The translations under genes were made by a program, and so were the position numbers. This document shows positions 1-4,957 of a stretch of DNA of 9,938 bases, piece by piece (within the stretch, counting starts at the first letter, position 1; every line of letters begins with the position of its first letter). The DNA is taken from the NCBI GenBank assembly GCA_037444845.1, contig JBBILQ010000080.1, positions 1 to 9,938 on the forward strand, given 5' to 3'. The notes under the pieces were generated by a model. The model saw nothing but the letters and a program-made list of their open reading frames with translations, was not told where the DNA came from and made no database searches. The DNA is from JARYMI01 sp037444845 (GTDB lineage Bacteria > Acidobacteriota > Aminicenantia > Aminicenantales > UBA8522).

Positions 1-764
1 AGTTCTTCGGGAGACAGCCGGGAATAGAAAATTCCGATTTCCGGGTCCTGGTGTTTCAGGCTGAATTCATACATGGGCTCTTCCCTGAGAAGAAAGGAGA
101 GGGAAGGGAAGCGGCTGGCGTACCAGGCAACCCGCTGCGGCGTGTTCGAAGCGCACAGGCATAAAAGGACAAGGTTCACAGCGAGCAGGGCCGAGATGCG
201 CCGGGCCGATCTCGGGTTGAATTTTTCCGAGATGAGGCCGGGTTTGATTCCTTTCCAGAGCGCCACCTGGAAGAGGCCCGCGGCCAAAGCGTTGAGACCG
301 ACGTCGCGGAAATCCCAGAAGCGGCCGGGCACGATCCACTGCAGGATTTCGTCGAAAATTCCGACCGTCGAACCGATGAAGAAGGCTGCCAGGTATACAC
401 TCTTGTCCCGGATAGATTGGCTCAGGGCACGGAAAAGCAGGAATCCTAACAGCCCGTACTCAAGGAAGTGAATGGCTTCCTCCGGCGCTTTCCACAATTT
501 CATGGTGAAATAAACATACAGGCCGGCCACGGCCGTGAGCCAGATAAGCCGGCCAGGCGACCTGATCCGGAGGCGGAAAACAATGATCGAGACGATGGCG
601 ATAAAGGCGATGCCGACCGCTGTCAGAACGGCATAACCGAAGAGCGACCTTCCCCAACGTGCCGAGACGAATGCCTGGATCGTCCGGGCCAACGGAACAA
701 TGAGAAAAATGGCCAGGATACAGAGCGCGACCCAGACCCAGGCCCAGAGCTTTTTCTTCTTCAT
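1..764 (-). CDS. VanZ-like membrane protein, 3' part beyond window edge
   Basis: Reading from an ATG at 764 gives 254 codons without a stop to the window edge, so the C-terminus is missing. The first residues are MKKKK, then a membrane segment (about 6-24), a second (about 42-64) and further hydrophobic stretches near 72-88, 104-114, 122-137 and 190-206. The middle carries the VanZ-like signature: E96, H99 and E102 in EEAIHFLEYG, then DEILQ at 138-142 and R148, D151, D154, N158 in a PGRFWDFRDVGLNA block. VanZ-like proteins are integral membrane proteins. VanZ itself gives low-level teicoplanin resistance, but most members have no known role, so resistance should not be inferred. Residues 207-254 look like an extracytoplasmic tail not usual for a minimal VanZ domain. 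Its ATG overlaps the stop of the upstream radical SAM gene (ATGA), so the two are probably co-translated. There is no own promoter or strong RBS. The family call is fairly sure, the function unknown. Confidence 0.8.
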   Translation of the reverse strand, partial: MKKKKLWAWVWVALCILAIFLIVPLARTIQAFVSARWGRSLFGYAVLTAVGIAFIAIVSIIVFRLRIRSPGRLIWLTAVAGLYVYFTMKLWKAPEEAIHFLEYGLLGFLLFRALSQSIRDKSVYLAAFFIGSTVGIFDEILQWIVPGRFWDFRDVGLNALAAGLFQVALWKGIKPGLISEKFNPRSARRISALLAVNLVLLCLCASNTPQRVAWYASRFPSLSFLLREEPMYEFSLKHQDPEIGIFYSRLSPEE

Positions 765-1789
765 AGAAGATGCAAATTTCCTATATTGACCCGCGAAAGA
801 AAGCGCGATGCTTCTTCGAAACACTCATCGACCTGCCGGCGCGGCGTTACTGGAAGATCGGTCATGAGGTAGTCGGGGTGGAAGATTAGAAGAGAGTAGG
901 GAATTTCATTGTTGAGACGCGAGATGAGCCGGGCAATCTGGCCGACCTCTTGCCTGTCGACATACTCGGGAACGAGGAGTGTCGTGGCTGTGAGGAAGTC
1001 CTTTTTGGGATAAAGTCCGGCCAGCAAAGAGAAGTTATCGAGAGTGCGGCGGTTTCCGACCCCACAAAGAGCCAGGGAAATATTCGGATGATACGCCTTG
1101 AGGTCGAACTTCACCGTGCCGCCGCTCCGGGCTGAGAGCTCTGCGGCTTTTTTAACCAGGCCGGGATGGCCGCTGCCGTTCCATTCCCAGCAGATGCGCT
1201 TTTTCCCTTCGCTCTGTTTGAGGATTTTTTGGCTGAGCCTGAGGGCGAAGGGAAGCTGCGGCTCCGGAGAGCCGCCGAAAAAGCAGACGCAGCGGACTTC
1301 AGGCTGGAGCGCTGCGGCGACAATCCTCTCCTCTGTAAGCAGAGGCGCATCCTCCAGCCTCTTGTGGGAATGATTCTGGCAGAAGAGGCAATCGAAGCCG
1401 CAACCGTAGAAAAAAACAGCCAGATTATAGCCCCTTTCCTTTGAACCATCGCAGAACCAGGCTGCGCAACAATTGGTCGGGAGAGGGTCAAAATAAATAT
1501 GGACAAGGGCTGCCCGCAAGACCGTGATGGGCTTGATCCGGCCGGCAACATTTTTTCTCAAGCCGCAGTAACCTCTCTCTCCTGGCCCAAGCTGGCATTC
1601 GTTGGCGCAAAGGCGGCAAGTTGGCCCTGCCCTGTTTCTTGGCGGTCTTTCCTGGAGGCCGAGTTTTTTCCTGGAGGTGTCGTGAAAAGTCAGAGAAACG
1701 CCGGCCTCCGGAAGAGAGCGGATGCAGTCCGGGCACATTCCGACGGCCCTCGCCGCAGGTTTTGTCCGGCAAACCGAACAGTTGATCAC
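761..1789 (-). CDS. Radical SAM protein, PflA/AmrS-like, with N-terminal Cys4 ribbon
   Basis: A 342-residue protein. Residues C130, C134 and C137 (GCGFDCLFCQN) form the CxxxCxxC site that binds the radical SAM 4Fe-4S cluster, and FFGGSPEPQ at 170-178 is the GGE-like SAM-contact motif. VKFDLKAYHP at 226-235 also matches the pyruvate-formate-lyase-activating-enzyme (COG1180-like) fold. In front are two more cysteine groups: C4/C7/C19/C22, a probable zinc ribbon, and C58/C61/C65/C75, resembling the Cys-rich start of AmmeMemoRadiSam-type enzymes. A further C107/C108/C113 group (TNCCAAWFC) follows DPLP. The substrate is unknown; a glycyl-radical activase role is possible, but no glycyl radical enzyme is nearby. 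The start is GTG at 1789, giving MINCSVC; upstream is only a weak purine stretch (AAAAGGCAG), so start confidence is moderate. The stop TGA overlaps the ATG of the VanZ-like gene. AMMECR1 and Memo partners are absent from the window. Confidence 0.85.
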   Translation of the reverse strand: MINCSVCRTKPAARAVGMCPDCIRSLPEAGVSLTFHDTSRKKLGLQERPPRNRAGPTCRLCANECQLGPGERGYCGLRKNVAGRIKPITVLRAALVHIYFDPLPTNCCAAWFCDGSKERGYNLAVFFYGCGFDCLFCQNHSHKRLEDAPLLTEERIVAAALQPEVRCVCFFGGSPEPQLPFALRLSQKILKQSEGKKRICWEWNGSGHPGLVKKAAELSARSGGTVKFDLKAYHPNISLALCGVGNRRTLDNFSLLAGLYPKKDFLTATTLLVPEYVDRQEVGQIARLISRLNNEIPYSLLIFHPDYLMTDLPVTPRRQVDECFEEASRFLSRVNIGNLHLL

Positions 1790-1878
1790 TTGATTCTGCC
1801 TTTTCTATTGTAACGGGTTTCCAAAGGATTATCTCATAAAAAATTCTGGAAGCTAAAAAAAATGTTATCAAAAATTCT

Positions 1879-1908
1879 TTGACATTTAAAAAAACGTTGC
1901 CTTATAAT
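1879..1908 (+). promoter_or_regulatory. Consensus sigma70-type promoter
   Basis: TTGACA at 1879-1884 and TATAAT at 1903-1908 match both hexamers exactly, with an 18-base spacer. The spacer and upstream DNA are A/T-rich. Transcription would start near 1914-1917. No plus-strand gene follows for more than 1.1 kb, so the likely product is a non-coding RNA beginning at the hairpin that starts at 1920. It is divergent to the radical SAM gene, whose start lies 90 bases to the left. Confidence 0.65.
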
Positions 1909-1914
1909 GAAATC

Positions 1915-1995
1915 AAGATGCTGGCTGGAGAGGGATCCTCCTTAGCCCCGCTTCCTTTTCCTTTTTCAAACCTTGGCGCCTCGCCAGCCAGCTCC
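1915..1995 (+). ncRNA. Candidate small structured RNA
   Basis: Just after a consensus promoter, GCTGGCTGG (1920-1928) pairs perfectly with CCAGCCAGC (1984-1992). After one mismatch the stem continues with GAGG (1930-1933) against CCTC (1979-1982). This gives a stem of about 13 pairs closing a loop of about 45 bases that is mostly pyrimidine. Inside, a small GGG/CCC hairpin could display ATCCTCCTTAG, which contains an anti-Shine-Dalgarno-like CCTCC. No known RNA was recognised: the SRP RNA apical loop, 6S-like bulge and tRNA features are absent. There is no clean U-tract terminator right behind the stem; a T-rich stretch occurs near 2030-2036, so the 3' end is uncertain. Promoter position and stem are seen; that this is a functional RNA is inference. 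Confidence 0.4.
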
Positions 1996-2041
1996 ATATT
2001 GGAATATTCCGGCCATTCGATTTATTAATCCTTTTTTCCCC

Positions 2042-2443
2042 TTAATTTCTTTCATTTCTTTCACCATGACTACATTTGCTATCAAGAAGCTACCGGCTCT
2101 CTTTAATTTTGTCACCTTTGCGGATTAGTTGATAGTCGTACCGGCACTTGGTGGATTTTGCAAGATCAACCCGGCTGGCAAATCTCGACCTGGCTCCATC
2201 CCATAGGTAAGCCAATCTTGATTGGATGACGTCCCGGGACATATCGATTCGTTCCGATACCTCTTCGAGACAAATGAAATCCAAGGCGGCCTTTTCCAAT
2301 CTCTAACAATATTTGCCAGTTTCTTCAAGAATCCGGGCGATCCTTTCCTGTTTGGCATTCTCCAAGGCCTCTTGAGAAAATACATATTGCGAAATCGGGC
2401 ACAGCAAGACCAAAGCCATAAATCTCAAGAAAATCCTGAACAT
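2042..2443 (-). pseudogene. Broken secreted-protein gene with in-frame TAG codons
   Basis: From ATG 2443 the frame opens with a signal-peptide-like start (MFRIFLRFMALVLLC, cleavage probably near SQYVFSQE) and reads 46 codons to a TAG at 2305-2303. The same frame then continues with protein-like sequence (RLEKAALDFICLEEVSERI, then YDYQLIRKGDKI) to a second TAG at 2092-2090, and finally to TAA at 2044-2042. Helical charged sequence continuing in one frame across the first TAG argues that this was one gene. It begins 6 bases after the stop of the remnant at 2450, as in an operon, and has no strong RBS. The product resembles the N-terminal part of short secreted proteins I associate with Aminicenantes/Acidobacteriota, but I cannot name a function. 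Decay is the likely reading; TAG readthrough is the alternative. Confidence 0.55.
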
Positions 2444-2449
2444 TGCTCG

Positions 2450-3037
2450 TTAAATAATTCTGAAGGCCTTCGTCACCTGAGATAGCGAGCCGCTCGTTTT
2501 TTCTACAGCAAATAAATTTAAAATATACTCACCAGACTCTATTTCCGGAATCTCGATGTTGAGGAGGAATATTATCATCTCTCCTTCTTTTGTTTCAGAG
2601 ATGGCAGAGATATCAAGGGGGAAACCTTCTCCTGTTGCTTTTTCTACAAGGTAAGCGGAAATTTCAATCTCAGGAGCAGAAAGGTCAAGGATTGAGCCAA
2701 CAGCAACCGCAGGCACTTTTGAATTTTTTGGCCAGGATTCCTCTAAGTAAGGCGAATATTGAGCCGGGTCAAAAGGGAAATAATCACTTAAGGTCAGATT
2801 GGCCAAGATTTTATCTTTCCGGGGAAGCGGACCTCTCTTGTAGACGGCATTTTCATCAGGATAAAGAAAAAGAGGCGGGTAAAGCTCAATAACCTTTTCT
2901 TTTCTTTCAAGAATGGTAGCTGAGGGAGAGCCGACTGCTCCCCTTCCTGTTTTCAAATTTCTGATGACAAAGCGCTGTATATTACGTCCCTCGTCAATCA
3001 AATCCAAGTTAGCGAGGGCCCGCTTTGAATTTTCTTT
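2450..3037 (-). pseudogene. C-terminal remnant of a larger, probably secreted, protein
   Basis: An open frame runs from a stop at 3040-3038 to TAA at 2452-2450, about 195 codons. It has no ATG or RBS near its start; the first possible start is a TTG at 3007 without a Shine-Dalgarno. The sequence reads as the middle of a protein: PPLFLYPDENAVY, then LTLSDYFPFDPAQYSPYLEESW, then beta-rich stretches such as EIEISAYLVEKATGEGF and IPEIESGEYILNLFAVEK, ending SQVTKAFRII. Alternating hydrophobic strands suggest an Ig-like or similar extracytoplasmic C-terminal domain. It resembles the C-terminal part of VWFA-containing secreted proteins of Acidobacteriota-like genomes, but this is recollection and no VWFA domain is visible. 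The 5' part has been replaced by the promoter and RBS of the plus-strand gene at 3086. It is probably non-functional; a short leaderless protein cannot be excluded. Confidence 0.5.
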
Positions 3038-3077
3038 TTAGCGTGTATAATTTCAGGTGATAGTTTCAAAAAGGAGG
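3025..3077 (+). promoter_or_regulatory. Putative promoter and strong RBS of the isomerase-like gene
   Basis: TATAAT at 3046-3051 is preceded by TTGAAT at 3025-3030 with a short 15-base spacer, so the -35 assignment is weak. AAGGAGG at 3071-3077 lies 8 bases before the ATG at 3086, a near-perfect Shine-Dalgarno that fixes the start. The -35 lies inside the edge of the minus-strand remnant, so the promoter may have formed at a junction. Confidence 0.5.
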
Positions 3078-3085
3078 GAAAAGAA

Positions 3086-4609
3086 ATGAAACGACAAGCA
3101 ACAAAAAATCCCAATCCTCACATTCTTTCCCGGCGAGAGTTTATGGAGGTGAGCGCGCTCCTCACCTCAACAGCTTTCTTTTCAGGATGGAAGCCGCGCC
3201 CTGACGGTGCTTCCTTAGAAATTGAGGAAATCGAAACCTTCAACATGCTGCGCGGGGCCCGGGAGCTCGCTATCCAGCCAGTCCTGACCTATCAGATTCC
3301 GGTCAGGCAGAAAGCCAGAAGCTGGCGCCCTTGGGGCGGTCTCGAAAACCCCAGCGATGTAGAGCAGGAGCTCTGCCGGATCAAGAAAGAACTGGCGAGT
3401 CTTGGCGCGTCTTCTGACTTTCCCCTGCGAGTGCTGCCCGCAGCAAAGCTCACGGATTCTGACGATGTCTCTTTTCTCCATGATCAGGCCTGCGACATCA
3501 TCCTCGTCTATGCTGCCGGAGGATGGACAGGACTTCTTGAGAGAATTGCTGACCTTGGGAAATGGCTCATCTTCTTCGTCCGCTTTAGATCCGGCCCCTA
3601 TTATCTCTGGCACGAGATTATCCATGCCCGTTTCCTCCGGAATCACACAGACAATCTGATGCAGAAGGCGGCAGGCTTTGACGATGTGGTGGTTGACGAT
3701 GTTCCAGAGATTCAATGGCGGCTAAAGGCTCTTTTTGGGCTGAAAAATATCCTGGGAAGAAAGATTGTCTGCATCGGCGGGCCTGCGGGCTGGAGCGCAC
3801 CCCGGGCTCCCGATCTGGCAAGACAGCGCTGGAACCTGGAAATGACGACTGTTCCTATCGAAGAACTTGAGAAAATGATCAATAGAGGAAGAAACGACAG
3901 AGATGTAATGTCCCGGGTAAGAAAAGCTGCTTCAAAATACTTAAAACAGGCATCCATTTCCCTGGAAATCCCGCCGGAGGCGCTGGCTGAGGCCTTTTTG
4001 CTGGCCGAGGTTTTTCTTGGCCTGCTCAAGGAGAACAAGGCCCAGGCCATCACCGTCAATGGCTGTATGGGAAGCTACGCCGAGATCATGCCCTGCCTGA
4101 CTCTGACCCTGCTCAACGACGCTGGCTACATGGCATACTGCGAGTCCGACTTTGTGGTCATCCCCTCAGGCATCCTTTTACATTTCATTTCTGGAAAGCC
4201 GACTTTCCTTTGCAATCCGACCTATCCCCGTGCCGGCAAAATGCTCTTTGCCCACTGCAGCGCTCCCCGTAGGATGGACGGTAAAAACCTGGAATACGCC
4301 AGAATCGTCACGCATTTTGAATCTGACCACGGAGCTGCCCCCAAAGTAGAAATGCGGAAAGGCGAGCTGCTTACTATCATCAAACCTGACTTTGAGGCCC
4401 GACACTGGCTGACCTTTAGAGGAAGGGTGGTGGAAAATCCTTTTCTTCCCGTCTGCCGTTCGCAAATCATCGTGGAAATTGAGGGAGATTCTGAAAGGCT
4501 GCTCGCAAAAATGAAGGGCTTCCACTCGATGATTGCCTACGGCGATTATCTCAGGGAAATAGCCTATGCATCCAGGAAAGTGGGGATTGGGGTCGAGCAG
4601 GCAACATAA
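3086..4609 (+). CDS. Tat-exported L-fucose isomerase-like protein
   Basis: A 507-residue protein. Residues 15-20 (SRREFM) form a twin-arginine motif, followed by the hydrophobic stretch VSALLTSTAFF, so export folded through the Tat system is predicted. The C-terminal half has the layout of the L-fucose/arabinose isomerase-related family (COG2407-like): NGCMGSYAEIMPCLTLTLLND at about 325-345, CESD at 352-355, GKPTFLCNP at 370-378, AHCSAP at 389-394, HFES at 410-413, CRSQ at 457-460 and FHSMIAYGD at 479-487. E353, D355 and histidines 390 or 480 are candidate metal or catalytic ligands. True fucose isomerases are cytosolic, so activity here is unproven; a periplasmic sugar-binding or isomerising role is inferred. 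The start is fixed by AAGGAGG 8 bases upstream. It is monocistronic, ends TAA and converges on the peptidase gene, with a terminator between. Confidence 0.8.
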   Translation: MKRQATKNPNPHILSRREFMEVSALLTSTAFFSGWKPRPDGASLEIEEIETFNMLRGARELAIQPVLTYQIPVRQKARSWRPWGGLENPSDVEQELCRIKKELASLGASSDFPLRVLPAAKLTDSDDVSFLHDQACDIILVYAAGGWTGLLERIADLGKWLIFFVRFRSGPYYLWHEIIHARFLRNHTDNLMQKAAGFDDVVVDDVPEIQWRLKALFGLKNILGRKIVCIGGPAGWSAPRAPDLARQRWNLEMTTVPIEELEKMINRGRNDRDVMSRVRKAASKYLKQASISLEIPPEALAEAFLLAEVFLGLLKENKAQAITVNGCMGSYAEIMPCLTLTLLNDAGYMAYCESDFVVIPSGILLHFISGKPTFLCNPTYPRAGKMLFAHCSAPRRMDGKNLEYARIVTHFESDHGAAPKVEMRKGELLTIIKPDFEARHWLTFRGRVVENPFLPVCRSQIIVEIEGDSERLLAKMKGFHSMIAYGDYLREIAYASRKVGIGVEQAT

Positions 4610-4793
4610 AGCGGGGGGTGGGAATAGAGGCTCAGCCGTTCTCTATCATCCAGACGATATAGCTCCGTAACTCACTGCCCAGGCAATAGGGAAGATTGAG
4701 AAGCGAGGTTGCACAATTTTGCAGGAAATTAGCAGAGAAATTTGTATCAAAATAAATAGCCTGATCTATTCACAAAATGATACGATAAAACGC

Positions 4794-4850
4794 CCCCTCC
4801 CCTGGCGGGAGGGGATAGAGGGGAGGGGGAATCTTTGAATGATCCCCCTC
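4794..4850. repeat. C/G-rich palindromic intergenic repeat
   Basis: CCCCTCCC (4794-4801) pairs with GGGAGGGG (4807-4814) around a CTGGC loop. GAGGGGGAATC (4823-4833) pairs with GATCCCCCTC (4841-4850) with one bulged A. Together with the terminator stem just downstream this forms a run of three dyads built from CCCTC/GAGGG units. This is the style of short dispersed palindromic elements (REP-like) found between bacterial genes; whether it is repeated elsewhere in this genome cannot be seen here. Confidence 0.55.
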
Positions 4851-4857
4851 ACCCCGA

Positions 4858-4888
4858 CCCTCTCCCACATGGGGAGAGGGGATTTTTT
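4858..4888 (+). terminator. Rho-independent terminator
   Basis: CCCTCTCCC (4858-4866) pairs over 9 bases with GGGAGAGGG (4872-4880) around a 5-base loop, followed after GA by six T (4883-4888). The orientation serves the isomerase-like gene, about 250 bases downstream of its stop. On the opposite strand the hairpin is not followed by a U-tract, so it is a poor terminator for the peptidase. Confidence 0.7.
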
Positions 4889-4957
4889 CCTTTCATTTCG
4901 TGAATAGTCCAGGATAGATGCCGTAAAGGCATTTGTTCGGGCCGGGGGGCGTTGGAA

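Larger units (their letters stand above)
4610..4957. other. Convergent intergenic region without a gene
   Basis: 348 bases between the stops of the isomerase-like gene and the peptidase gene. No credible open frame. The first 130 bases show nothing recognisable. An A/T-rich nested dyad lies at 4744-4783 (GTATCA/TGATAC outside, AATAG/CTATT inside with a 6-base loop). The C/G-rich repeat follows at 4794-4850 and the terminator at 4858-4888. Close to the peptidase stop is a small hairpin, ATGCC (4918-4922) with GGCAT (4928-4932). Confidence 0.7.

Noticed and set aside
1..764. Glycopeptide resistance by VanZ
   Set aside because: VanZ-like domains are widespread and mostly unrelated to resistance; no van genes are nearby.
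1111..1551. A 146-codon frame within the radical SAM gene
   Set aside because: Ser/Arg-rich shadow of the radical SAM coding strand.
1915..1995. SRP RNA (4.5S), 6S RNA or tRNA
   Set aside because: The GGTCCGGAAGGAAGCAGCC-type SRP loop, a 6S-type central bulge and tRNA arms are all absent.
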